Program-made: the position numbers and the translations under genes
Shown: piece after piece, positions 24,336 through 32,974 of the stretch
Layout of the letters: each line of letters starts with the position of its first letter
Position numbering within the stretch: the first letter of the stretch is position 1
Notes under the pieces: model-generated
Told to the model about the DNA's origin: nothing
The model's input: only the letters and a program-made list of their open reading frames with translations
The model's database searches: none
From: Mogibacterium sp.
GTDB taxonomy: Bacteria > Bacillota > Clostridia > Peptostreptococcales > Anaerovoracaceae
Reading direction: 5' to 3'
Assembly (NCBI GenBank): GCA_017434025.1
Contig: JAFRGC010000048.1
Span: 1-32,974 of the forward strand
DNA: 32,974 bases

Positions 24336-26648
24336 ATGACATATTCGATTATTGGGATCCTGGCAGCGATGATACTGCTTATAATCAACAGGGATATTCT
24401 GTGGATCAGTGACGGCCGCAAGCTTTCACAGACACAGAGGACTTACTGTTGGTTTCTGATGGGGATACTGGCCTATCTCATAACAGATATGCTGTGGGGG
24501 ATACTGGAGTCGCACCGCCTCACGGCAGCACTGTACGTGGATACGGTGATACACTTTGCGGCGATGGCTGCCGCAGTCATGCTGTGGACGAGGTATGTCG
24601 TATCATACCTCGAGAGCAGGAATCGTTTTGGCGTGTTTCTTTCTGCAACAGGGCGGGCCTTTCTGGCATTTGTTCTCATTGCCCTTGCAGTCAATCTGTT
24701 CCAGCCGGTCATCTTCTGGTTCGATGAGACTGGCGCCTATCACGCGGGTACAGTGCGGTATCTGATCCTGGCGATACAGATCCTGCTGTTCCTGTTATCT
24801 TCTATTTATACTATATATATGTCCCGGCGCTCTGAAGGATCGGTCAGACGCAGACATCTTACGATCGGACTCTTCGGCATCGCCATGGTGGTCATGATCG
24901 CGATCCAGGTGTTCTTCCCGCTGCTGCCTTTCTATGCGATGGGGTATATGCTCGGTACCTGCCTCCTCCACAGTTATGTAGTGGAGGATGAGAAAGAGGA
25001 ATACCGCCATGAGCTGGAGGAGTCGCTGCAGAGGGAAAGACTGCAGAAGCAGGAACTCAGCGAGAGCCGTGAGGCGCTGAATGACGCGCTGGCTGCAGCT
25101 GAGGAGGCCAACAGGGCAAAGACAGCGTTCCTGTCCAATATGAGCCATGAGATCCGCACTCCGATGAATGCCATCATAGGGCTCAACAACATAGCAATGA
25201 ATGACCCTTCGGCTTCTGACAAACTGAAGGAACACCTGATCAGGATCGACGATTCCGCCCAGCATCTGCTGGGGATCATCAACGAGATACTGGACATGTC
25301 GCGTATCGAATCCGGGAGGATGGTGATCAAGAACGAAGAGTTCTCATTCGCCAAATGCCTTGAGCAGGTGAACATCATCATCAGCGGGCAGTGCAGGGAT
25401 AAAGGCCTGCGCTACGACTGCAGAACGAAGGGCAGGATCGACGAGTATTATATCGGCGACGGCATGAAGCTCAAACAGGTGCTGATCAACATTCTGGGGA
25501 ACGCCGTGAAGTTCACGCCTGAAGGAGGCTCGGTCGACTTTGACATAGAGGAAGTCGCCAGGTTTGACGGCAATGCAACCCTCCGATTCATCATCCAGGA
25601 TACGGGCATAGGTATGAGCAAGGAGTATCTGCCGCACATTTTTGACGCGTTCAGCCAGGAAGATTCTTCTTCGACCAGCCAGTACGGCAGCACCGGACTC
25701 GGCATGCCTATCACGAAGAGCATCGTTGAACTCATGAACGGCCATATCGAGGTCGAGAGCGAGAAGGGAGAGGGCAGCACCTTCACGGTAACACTGACGT
25801 TTGGTGAATCCCACCGGAAGAGCAGGAACGCAGCAGACAGCGACCTCGACCCGGATGAAATGAACGTGCTGGTCATAGATGACGATCCGATCGCGCTCGA
25901 ACATGCCAGGATCGTGCTCAGCAAGGTCGGCATCCATTGCGAGACCGCAGAGTCGGGCTCTGATGGAGTAGAGCTGGTCAGGCTCCGCCATGCCCGCAGG
26001 GAGAACTACAACCTGATACTGATCGACTGGCGCATGCCTGAGATGGACGGAGTAGAGACAACGCGTCAGATAAGGTCGGTCGCAGGCAATGATACCCCTA
26101 TAATAATACTGACATCCTTCAACTGGGACGATATCGCTGATGAAGCCAGGGCGGCGGGAGTCGACACCTTCGTGCCAAAACCGCTGTTCGCAGAGAGCGT
26201 CCTTGACGAGTTCCGCGAAGCATTCAAACGCAAGAATGAGGATCTCGTAACAGACCGGACGGATCTTACAGGGCGTCACATACTTCTTGCAGAGGATGTT
26301 GCTGTGAATGCAGAGATCATCGTCATGGTGCTCAGCATGCGGGAGGTCGATGTTGACGTCGCGGAGAACGGCAAAGTCGCAGTCGAGATGTTTGAGACCC
26401 ACCCAGCCGGTTATTATGATGCCATCCTGATGGATATGCGCATGCCGGTAATGGACGGACTTGAGGCGACCAGGGCGATAAGGGCATCGGATCATTCCGA
26501 TGCGAAGACCATACCGGTCATCGCCCTGACAGCAAACGCGTTCGACGAAGACGTGCAGCGCAGTATGCAGGCGGGACTCAATGCGCATCTCAGCAAGCCT
26601 GTAGAACCGGATGATCTGTTCAAAACACTGGAAACACTGATCAAATAG
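24336..26648 (+). CDS. Hybrid histidine kinase with multi-TM sensor and two receiver domains
   Basis: A 770-residue kinase starting six bases after the previous stop; its binding site GGGAG lies in the end of the upstream gene, indicating translational coupling. Residues 1 to about 220 contain six to seven hydrophobic segments with short loops, an integral-membrane sensor seen on many clostridial kinases. A coiled coil (about 225-260) joins HisKA with H271 in SNMSHEIRTPMNAIIGL. The HATPase carries GNAVKFTPEGG, DTGIGMSKEYL and TGLGMPITKS. Receivers have D564 (LIDWRMPEMDG) and D700 (LMDMRMPVMDG), with Lys in VPKP and LSKP. From the coiled coil onward it is closely paralogous to the kinase at 18423, including the unusual two-receiver arrangement and stretches of identical DNA. 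No Hpt or output domain is present. A strong terminator follows. Confidence 0.92.
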   Translation: MTYSIIGILAAMILLIINRDILWISDGRKLSQTQRTYCWFLMGILAYLITDMLWGILESHRLTAALYVDTVIHFAAMAAAVMLWTRYVVSYLESRNRFGVFLSATGRAFLAFVLIALAVNLFQPVIFWFDETGAYHAGTVRYLILAIQILLFLLSSIYTIYMSRRSEGSVRRRHLTIGLFGIAMVVMIAIQVFFPLLPFYAMGYMLGTCLLHSYVVEDEKEEYRHELEESLQRERLQKQELSESREALNDALAAAEEANRAKTAFLSNMSHEIRTPMNAIIGLNNIAMNDPSASDKLKEHLIRIDDSAQHLLGIINEILDMSRIESGRMVIKNEEFSFAKCLEQVNIIISGQCRDKGLRYDCRTKGRIDEYYIGDGMKLKQVLINILGNAVKFTPEGGSVDFDIEEVARFDGNATLRFIIQDTGIGMSKEYLPHIFDAFSQEDSSSTSQYGSTGLGMPITKSIVELMNGHIEVESEKGEGSTFTVTLTFGESHRKSRNAADSDLDPDEMNVLVIDDDPIALEHARIVLSKVGIHCETAESGSDGVELVRLRHARRENYNLILIDWRMPEMDGVETTRQIRSVAGNDTPIIILTSFNWDDIADEARAAGVDTFVPKPLFAESVLDEFREAFKRKNEDLVTDRTDLTGRHILLAEDVAVNAEIIVMVLSMREVDVDVAENGKVAVEMFETHPAGYYDAILMDMRMPVMDGLEATRAIRASDHSDAKTIPVIALTANAFDEDVQRSMQAGLNAHLSKPVEPDDLFKTLETLIK

Positions 26649-26719
26649 AGGGTGCGCGTGATACGCACACCATGAAATAAGATAGAAATATAGGAGTGCC
26701 GAAACACTGACGTTAGCAG

Positions 26720-26752
26720 AGCGGGAGACAGTCAACTGTCTCCCGCTTTTTC
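26720..26752 (+). terminator. Rho-independent terminator of the kinase operon
   Basis: A 13-base arm, AGCGGGAGACAGT (26720-26732), is perfectly complementary to ACTGTCTCCCGCT (26735-26747); the innermost pairs open to form the loop. TTTTTCT follows. It separates the kinases from the surface-protein gene. Confidence 0.93.
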
Positions 26753-26755
26753 TAT

Positions 26756-26991
26756 TGACGTTTTATGCAGAAATTGCTCCGTGAAGTGCCGTAACGTTTG
26801 TTCCTTTAAATTTTAAGCATTACAAAGTGTGACATGACAGAAATTGACGGTTTAAATGACGGTATTTATATATCATATAACCTGAGAAGAGCAGAAACTC
26901 TGTGTTCCTGCAGGTTTTGACGTGCACCAAAACGTCATTTACTATTTAAAAAACCGTCAAATATAATTTATAACTGACGGATATATTGACG
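26756..26991. promoter_or_regulatory. Cluster of TGACG/CGTCA half-sites upstream of the giant surface-protein gene
   Basis: This AT-rich region (26753-27074, no gene seen) holds at least seven TGACG or CGTCA half-sites. They are TGACG at 26756, TGACGG at 26845 and 26857 (12-base direct repeat), TGACGT at 26918 with ACGTCA at 26932 (inverted), CCGTCA at 26954 with TGACGG at 26975 (inverted), and TGACG at 26987. This density is far above what is seen elsewhere in the window. Bases 26986-26991 (TTGACG) might be a -35, with only a poor -10 (TGTACA, 27009-27014) 17 bases on. The likely meaning is a multi-site operator for an unidentified regulator. Confidence 0.5.
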
Positions 26992-27074
26992 CTTTGTAAC
27001 GTATACTGTGTACAACAGAGAGAGAGCTCTGACAATTAACTATTTCAATATTTCTTTTGCAAAGGAGGAAAACT

Positions 27075-30000
27075 ATGAAACTAAAAGAATCTCTTAAGAA
27101 GTTTCTGGCGTTTCTTCTTAGCACGGCGATGATCATCACTTATATGCCGGTTTCAGTTTTCGCGCTGGAAAATGACGAAAGTGGTGAGGAGACCTCCACT
27201 GAGGTCACAGTAGAATCGAAAGAAGATAAGAGCGATGATGCTCCTAAGAATGTCGAGACTGCTGCGCCGGCGACGGAAGTAAAGGAACCTGCTCCTGTCA
27301 AGGAGAATGAATCGACAGTAGTAGTTCCTGACAGCCAGAAACAGGATCAGGAGCCAGCAGAGACTCCTGACACACGCGGTCCGCCTGAATCGGAAACACC
27401 GAATGATCAGGGTGCAGACAATGCGGTGCAGGCAGGAAACGAGAATGCTGCTCCGGCAGATGCGGGCGAAACCGAAGCTCTGAGAAATGCTGAAGGAGAA
27501 CTGACAAAAGGCGCAGACGCAGCACTTCTCGCAGCTGAAGGAAACGCTAAAGCAGATGCTGAGGAGGACAAGACCTGGACCGTCACTTTCTATGACAGAG
27601 ACGCAGACGTGCACAAAGTCGTAGAAGTGACTAAGGGTGAAGCGATCGGCGAAGATATGCCGTCACCAATTGCACGTGAAGACTACATTGCATATTGGGC
27701 GATCGGTGAAAGAGTGTCGAACGGACAGGGCTATACGACTAAGGTCACCGGACCTCGCGTCACCTCATCCTATGTACCTACGGCTGACACAACGCTCGTT
27801 CCTGACTACGCTAAGATCACTTACACTGTGACGTTCCTTGACGGCAAGAACGGTTCTGTTGTAACAACCAGAACGGTCGATGTCGACACCAGCTATTGCC
27901 TGAATGACATTCCTGCTGTTCCTCACCAGGACGGAAGCGTAGGCAAGTGGGTCTACAGCGGTGGAGACTTCACGAACAGTGTCACAGCCACCGGTAATAT
28001 GGAAGTCTGGGCAGAGTACGAGGAGACAGCATTTACCGTCACCTATAAGTACATGATCGACGGCGCTGAGAAAACTTATCAGACTGACAAATACTCCAAG
28101 GGAGACCAGCTCGAGCTGCCTACAGCTCCTGTAGAGGAAGGTCATGAGTTTATCGGCTGGTATGTCGGAGAGACAAAGTACAACGGCGGTGAAGTGGTCA
28201 ATGGAAATATGGTACTCCAGGGCAGATTCACCAACATGTACTCCGTAAGCTTCGTCGTACTCAACGATAACGGTTCCGTTAAGGAGACCCTCACCCAGTA
28301 CTTCAGAACTTCGGGCGACAAGATCGAAACCATGCCGCAGAGCCCATTTGTATCCGGCAAGCATTTCGTAAAATGGGTCATCCAAGGCACTGACACTGAA
28401 GTGACCGCAGATACAGTAGTCACCGAGAACTTCACAGCAGTAGCAGTATTCGAAGAGGTTGAATCGTACAAGATCACTGTTGATTACTGGTACGAAGCCG
28501 ACAATGGCGCTCATCATACTTTTGATACCGTAATAACCGAGATCGCTTCCGGCGATTTCAACGAAGACGGCAAGTATATCATTACGCCTCCGGCTTCCAC
28601 ACAGACGGATTCAGAGCTGGTAAACGAAGGCCCAAGGTACTACGCAAGCAAGTCTTCTATCGAAATCAAGAAAACTGATTTCAATGCAGACCATGAATAT
28701 GCAACAGATGTAGAGTATGTCGCTTACACAGCGCAGTATGACGTTGTATACCTCCTGAAAGATCTTGATGGAAACGGATATACAGAGATCGAACGCGAGA
28801 GCGGAGTCAAGGGAGTACTTGGTACTTATGCTGCTCCGTCCGTCAAGGATTATCCGTACGCAACTCTTGAGGCTGCTGAAGGAGCAGTGATCACTCAGGC
28901 AGAAGGACAGGAGCTTGAGGTCAAGTACAACAGAAAGAGCTTCCAGCTCACATATGAGACGAACGGCGGCTCCTACGTTGGCGGAACAAGCGCTCCTTAC
29001 GGAACAAACGTGAGACTTTCCTCAACCGTTCCGACTAAGGCCGGCTACACATTCGGTGGCTGGTATCTCGATGAGGGACTCACACAGCCTGCAGGCTCAA
29101 GTGTCACACTCGAAGGCAATACCACAGTCTACGCAAAGTGGAATGGTGCTACTGTCAACTATACGATCGTCTATCTGTTCGAGAAGTATAATGACGCCGG
29201 CACAAGCAGCAGCTATGTGTATGACAACTCCAGAGATGCAACAGGTACTGTCGGAAGCACAGTGCAGGCATCCAGCACACCTACTGTCACTAGAAAGGGA
29301 TGGGAGAAAGATACTGCAAGGAACGCAGCATCCAGCGTTGAGATTGCAGCTGATGGATCTTCAGTACTCTATGTTTACTACAAACTTACAGAGTACACAT
29401 TCCATTTCAGACCTGGTACGTACTCCTACAACTACACTAATTATAATGTCACTGCTCCTCTGAATGGAGAGTCCAAGACAGGCAATAATAACTGGTCGTA
29501 TACATTTACGGCGAAGCTCGGTCAGGACATCTCTTCAAAGTGGATCAGTGCAGGAAATGGTACTTACAGAAGAAACGGAAGTGACCGCAGTGTCAGCTTC
29601 AGCGGATGGCTTCCTTCTGGCGGCAGTACTGTATATGTAACAAAGCGTCTGACACTTGCTGAGGACATGCTCCCAAGCAGCGGCACCAGCATTACCTATA
29701 CCGGCTATTGGCTGACAAACACTGTTACATATACGGTAAACTACATGCTGCAGAATGCAGACAATGACGAGTACACAAGGTCTGCAGATTATAGCCAGAC
29801 ATATAATTATTCTTCCGGCTCATCCCTTAGCCCGACGGATATTCAAGGCTATCCATACGTCCGTAGAACTGACAGTGGTAATACTACAACGTTCTATTAC
29901 AACCGCGATAAGTTCAAGATCGACTACTACTATGGCAGCAGGAATCTGAAGACGATCAGCGACATCAAGTTTGATGCAGCGATCACAAGCGGTACATACA

Positions 30001-32974
30001 ACTGGAGACCGACTGCCGCACAGTGTGGAGTCGACAGCGACTACACATTCGCAGGCTGGTATTCAGACTCCGGTCTGACCACACCGTATACCTTCAGCAC
30101 AATGCCGGCATCCAACCTGGTGCTGTATGCAAAGTGGACTGCTCCTTCATTTACGGTCAGCTTTGTTGACGAGGACGGTACGACTCAGCTTGCAGACAGC
30201 CAGACTGTAGAGAAGTACAAGAAAGCTGAGAAGCCGGCTGCTCCAACCAAGAACGGATATACATTCGAAGGCTGGTATACAGCTGCTGAAGGCGGCCAGA
30301 TGTATGACTGGAATACCCAGATCATAGCTAATACTACGATCTATGCACACTGGACGCAGGATCCGCTGAGCTATACAGTCCACTATGTCATGGGCTCAGA
30401 AGACGGCGAAGAAGTGGCTCCGGCTAAGACAGTCACCAACCCGAACTGGGTCGAAGGCGAAGAGATCACTGAGAAGGCGCTCGCTGTATCCGGATATCGT
30501 CCGGACGCAGGTGAGAAGAGCGTGAAGCTCAGCATCGGATCGACCAATGATATCTACTTCATATACAGCGTAAAGGGTGAAACAACTGGCTACACAGTAC
30601 AGTATTTCGCGGAAGGAACCACAACTCCGGTACATGATCCGAAAGTAGTGAATAACGTTTCCGGCGACACAACTTCTGTTGTTGAGTTCGCTGTTGAAGT
30701 CGAAGGACTCTATCCTGACGTTGAGGAGATCACTTATACGCTCGGATCAGATCCGGCAAAGAACATCATCACTTTCTACTATTCAAAGTATAAGAGCATC
30801 AATGTCACGGTCAATTTCGTTGACATGAACGGAGCAGCGATTGCTGATTCTGATACCAAGACTCTGAAAGTAGGAACAACGTTTACCCTGAGCCGCACAC
30901 CGATTCCGGAATGGGAACTCAATAAGGCGGTCAAAGGCAAGTCATACAACGGCGAGGCTGCCGGAGCATCTGTCAAGATCACGGAAGAGCTGGTTAACCA
31001 GAATCCTAATGGCCTTGAGTTCACACTCTTCTATCAGAAGAGACTGACGATCACCGCGAACAGCTTCTCGCAGCAGTATAACGGAAAAGCGCTAACAATG
31101 CCTGCAGCTCTGGCAGATCAGGTAACGGTTGAAGGTCTGATGGACGGAGATTCCCTGACCAGCATCTCGTTCAGATATCAGGGCGCTGACAATACTGCTA
31201 TGAACGGCAGGATCAACGCAGGTGTTGCGACCGTTACACCAGTTGCTCCGCAGATCAGCGGCGTACATGATACCAACTATTATAAGATTCGCGCTTTGAG
31301 CGGATCATTGGAAGTAACTAAGATCAACGTCACCATCCGTATCGAGCCTGACCGCTGGACTGGGCTGGAATATACAGGTGAGGTTTACAAGGCTGGATTC
31401 ACCAATCCGACCAAAGAAGTTTCCGATTACATCATCATCAGCCATGAAGGTTACAGGAATGAATACCTGGATGACGTATGGGCAGCAGTAAAGGAGAAGG
31501 CAACATATGATGCATCCGCTGCCGGCCAGAAGTACTACGGACTCGCTGAGAGTGATGCAGGAGACTACACATGGAATCTGACGCTGACAACCGCAGAGCT
31601 GCCTCAGAACGACAACTACAGCGTAAGCCTGTACGTCCGTCCGGGAAGACTACAGATCCTGGCAAGGGAGATCACAGTAACGGCAAATGGCGGCAGCAAG
31701 CCATATGACGGAACAGCGATCACTGCAGAAGGCACAGGTTATGCCATCACTTCCGGCTCTCTTGCTAAAGGCGATGCTATCTCTGTAGCACTCTCCGGAT
31801 CTCAGACTGATCTCGGAAGATCCCCTGCAACTGTAGGAGCGGTCACGATCACAAGAGGCGAAGGCGACGCAGCGGAAAATGTAACTAAAAACTATAAGAT
31901 TACTACAGTAGACGGAACACTGGAGATCACACCGGTCACATCCGAGTACGTGATCACAGTAACCGGAAAGAACGCAAGCTATCAGTACGATGGTTCTGAG
32001 AAGAGCGTAAACGGCTACTCAGTAAGTGATTATGATTCTAAGATCAATTTCACAGGCATCGCAGAGGACGACGCGAAGGCAACCGCTAAGGGAACCGCTG
32101 CTGGCACCTACACGATGACGATGAGCGAGGCTGACTTCAACGCAACATCAGAGTATTACACGAATATCAAGATCGTGGTAGTACCTGGAAAGCTGACGAT
32201 CAGCGCGGCTACAGAGCCATATGTGATCACAGTAACCGGAAACTCTGACACGAAGACCTATAACGGATCCGAGCAGAGCGTAAACGGCTACACCGTGAGC
32301 GAGCATGATGCTTCGATCACAGTAACAGGTCCGGCGCAGAATGATGCGAAGGCAACCGCTAAGGGAACCAACGCAGGCACTTACAAGATGGCACTGAGCG
32401 AAGCTGATTTCACAGCAACATCAGACAACTACGACAACATCGAGATCGTGGTAGTTCCTGGAACACTGACGATCACACCGATCACAGACGAGTATGAGAT
32501 CAAAGTAACCGGTAACTCCGACACGAAGGTCTACAACGGATCTGAGCAGAGCGTAAACGGCTATTCGGTCAGCAACTACGACTCGACGATCAACTTCACA
32601 GGCATCGCACAGGACGACGCGAAGGCAACCGCTAAGGGAACCAACGCAGGCACCTACACGATGACAATGGCTGAGGCTGACTTCAGCGCAACATCAGTCA
32701 ACTACACGAACATCAAGATCACAGTAGTACCTGGAACGCTGACGATCACACCGATCACAGACGAGTACGAGATCACCGTAACCGGTAACTCCGACACTAA
32801 GGTCTACAACAGATCCGAGCAGAGCGTATCCGGCTACACAGTAAGCGAGTACGACGAGTCGATCAACTTCACAGGCATTGCACAGGACGACGCTAAGGCA
32901 ACCGCTAAGGGAACCAACGCAGGCACCTACACAATGACGATGAGCGCAGCTGACTTCAGCGCAGCATCAGTCAA
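27075..32974 (+). CDS. Giant secreted repeat-rich surface protein, partial (runs off the window)
   Basis: The frame is open for 1,966 codons to the window end, so the C-terminus is missing. The ATG has an AAAGGAGGAAA site. Residues 1-30 are a signal peptide (basic start, hydrophobic core, cut after VFA). Residues 31 to about 155 are an acidic, Pro/Ala/Glu-rich linker. Beta-rich repeats follow, including InlB-type B repeats at about 623-690, 946-1021 and 1026-1093, with the hallmarks GYTF-GGWY or FEGWY and YAKW or YAHW. A MucBP-like stretch lies at about 1169-1238 (YTVQYFAEGTTTPVHDPK), and MBG/YDG-type modules at about 1324-1620 (TANGGSKPYDGTAI). From 31938 there are four 91-residue tandem repeats. 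The protein is probably an adhesin exposed on the cell surface. No LPXTG or other anchor is seen because the end is outside the window. It follows the kinase terminator. Confidence 0.9.
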   Translation, partial: MKLKESLKKFLAFLLSTAMIITYMPVSVFALENDESGEETSTEVTVESKEDKSDDAPKNVETAAPATEVKEPAPVKENESTVVVPDSQKQDQEPAETPDTRGPPESETPNDQGADNAVQAGNENAAPADAGETEALRNAEGELTKGADAALLAAEGNAKADAEEDKTWTVTFYDRDADVHKVVEVTKGEAIGEDMPSPIAREDYIAYWAIGERVSNGQGYTTKVTGPRVTSSYVPTADTTLVPDYAKITYTVTFLDGKNGSVVTTRTVDVDTSYCLNDIPAVPHQDGSVGKWVYSGGDFTNSVTATGNMEVWAEYEETAFTVTYKYMIDGAEKTYQTDKYSKGDQLELPTAPVEEGHEFIGWYVGETKYNGGEVVNGNMVLQGRFTNMYSVSFVVLNDNGSVKETLTQYFRTSGDKIETMPQSPFVSGKHFVKWVIQGTDTEVTADTVVTENFTAVAVFEEVESYKITVDYWYEADNGAHHTFDTVITEIASGDFNEDGKYIITPPASTQTDSELVNEGPRYYASKSSIEIKKTDFNADHEYATDVEYVAYTAQYDVVYLLKDLDGNGYTEIERESGVKGVLGTYAAPSVKDYPYATLEAAEGAVITQAEGQELEVKYNRKSFQLTYETNGGSYVGGTSAPYGTNVRLSSTVPTKAGYTFGGWYLDEGLTQPAGSSVTLEGNTTVYAKWNGATVNYTIVYLFEKYNDAGTSSSYVYDNSRDATGTVGSTVQASSTPTVTRKGWEKDTARNAASSVEIAADGSSVLYVYYKLTEYTFHFRPGTYSYNYTNYNVTAPLNGESKTGNNNWSYTFTAKLGQDISSKWISAGNGTYRRNGSDRSVSFSGWLPSGGSTVYVTKRLTLAEDMLPSSGTSITYTGYWLTNTVTYTVNYMLQNADNDEYTRSADYSQTYNYSSGSSLSPTDIQGYPYVRRTDSGNTTTFYYNRDKFKIDYYYGSRNLKTISDIKFDAAITSGTYNWRPTAAQCGVDSDYTFAGWYSDSGLTTPYTFSTMPASNLVLYAKWTAPSFTVSFVDEDGTTQLADSQTVEKYKKAEKPAAPTKNGYTFEGWYTAAEGGQMYDWNTQIIANTTIYAHWTQDPLSYTVHYVMGSEDGEEVAPAKTVTNPNWVEGEEITEKALAVSGYRPDAGEKSVKLSIGSTNDIYFIYSVKGETTGYTVQYFAEGTTTPVHDPKVVNNVSGDTTSVVEFAVEVEGLYPDVEEITYTLGSDPAKNIITFYYSKYKSINVTVNFVDMNGAAIADSDTKTLKVGTTFTLSRTPIPEWELNKAVKGKSYNGEAAGASVKITEELVNQNPNGLEFTLFYQKRLTITANSFSQQYNGKALTMPAALADQVTVEGLMDGDSLTSISFRYQGADNTAMNGRINAGVATVTPVAPQISGVHDTNYYKIRALSGSLEVTKINVTIRIEPDRWTGLEYTGEVYKAGFTNPTKEVSDYIIISHEGYRNEYLDDVWAAVKEKATYDASAAGQKYYGLAESDAGDYTWNLTLTTAELPQNDNYSVSLYVRPGRLQILAREITVTANGGSKPYDGTAITAEGTGYAITSGSLAKGDAISVALSGSQTDLGRSPATVGAVTITRGEGDAAENVTKNYKITTVDGTLEITPVTSEYVITVTGKNASYQYDGSEKSVNGYSVSDYDSKINFTGIAEDDAKATAKGTAAGTYTMTMSEADFNATSEYYTNIKIVVVPGKLTISAATEPYVITVTGNSDTKTYNGSEQSVNGYTVSEHDASITVTGPAQNDAKATAKGTNAGTYKMALSEADFTATSDNYDNIEIVVVPGTLTITPITDEYEIKVTGNSDTKVYNGSEQSVNGYSVSNYDSTINFTGIAQDDAKATAKGTNAGTYTMTMAEADFSATSVNYTNIKITVVPGTLTITPITDEYEITVTGNSDTKVYNRSEQSVSGYTVSEYDESINFTGIAQDDAKATAKGTNAGTYTMTMSAADFSAASV
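31938..32974 (+). repeat. Tandem 273-bp repeat array within the surface-protein gene
   Basis: Units begin at 31938, 32211, 32484 and 32757, with a constant period of 273 bases (91 codons). The fourth is cut by the window end after 218 bases. Each unit encodes ITVTGNSD-TYNGSEQSVNGY, then DDAKATAKGTNAGTY and VVPGTLTITPI. Units 3 and 4 are nearly identical in DNA; unit 1 is the most diverged. Exact register and rising similarity suggest recent unequal recombination. Confidence 0.95.

Noticed and set aside
25344-26735. 463-codon open frame on the minus strand opposite the third kinase
   Set aside because: Shadow of strongly biased codons in the kinase gene; the same type of shadow occurs opposite the related kinase at 18423, and no recognisable domain appears.
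26834-26920. 28-codon plus-strand ORF in the gap before the surface-protein gene
   Set aside because: It has no ribosome binding site, overlaps the TGACG half-site array, and its translation is not suggestive of a peptide family.
31938-32974. CRISPR-like array
   Set aside because: Periodic repeats of 273 bases are in frame and encode protein modules; there are no short direct repeats with unique spacers.

Overview
The window looks like a chromosomal segment of a moderately GC-rich member of the Clostridia (Firmicutes). The evidence is the rpsF-ssb-rpsR order with a zinc-type S18, strong AGGAGG-type ribosome binding sites, TTG start use, a clade-II single-chain PurL, a clostridial-style purine cluster and large hybrid histidine kinases. 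I cannot name the species from sequence alone.

Layout. 1-1171: ribosomal protein S6, single-strand binding protein and S18, closed by a terminator. 1274-5052: cell-envelope genes, namely a membrane-anchored G5/NlpC-P60 hydrolase, a convergent secreted SH3 plus beta-propeller protein on the minus strand, and a small VanZ-like membrane protein. 5056-16857: a nine-gene purine cluster, purE-purC-purF-purM-purN-purO-purH-purD-purL, that converts PRPP to IMP except for the PurB step (and PurK, if used), which must be encoded elsewhere. Three points are unusual: PurF has no N-terminal catalytic cysteine, the usual bifunctional PurH is replaced by an AICAR transformylase-only protein, and the last step is done by a PurO-type cyclohydrolase. 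A LysR-type regulator follows (16920-17798).

17799-18422 is an intergenic region with three copies of a REP-like repeat. Between them lies a previously uncalled minus-strand mini-gene: promoter, strong ribosome binding site, 27-codon hydrophobic peptide and terminator. 18423-26648 is an operon of three hybrid histidine kinases. The first and third are close paralogues (HisKA-HATPase-REC-REC) with different sensors, a Cache-like ectodomain in one and a multi-TM region in the other. The middle one is a complete APC amino-acid permease fused to HisKA-HATPase-REC. No DNA-binding response regulator is encoded beside them.

A terminator then precedes a 320-base AT-rich region packed with TGACG/CGTCA half-sites. 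It leads into a giant secreted surface protein (27075 to beyond the window end) with a signal peptide, InlB-type B repeats, a MucBP-like region, MBG-type modules and an exact 273-bp (91-residue) tandem repeat array that runs off the end.

How the parts fit: the purine cluster is housekeeping biosynthesis, while the kinase operon and the adhesin look like environment-sensing and host- or surface-contact functions. A regulatory link between the kinases and the adhesin is possible from their adjacency but is not shown by the sequence.
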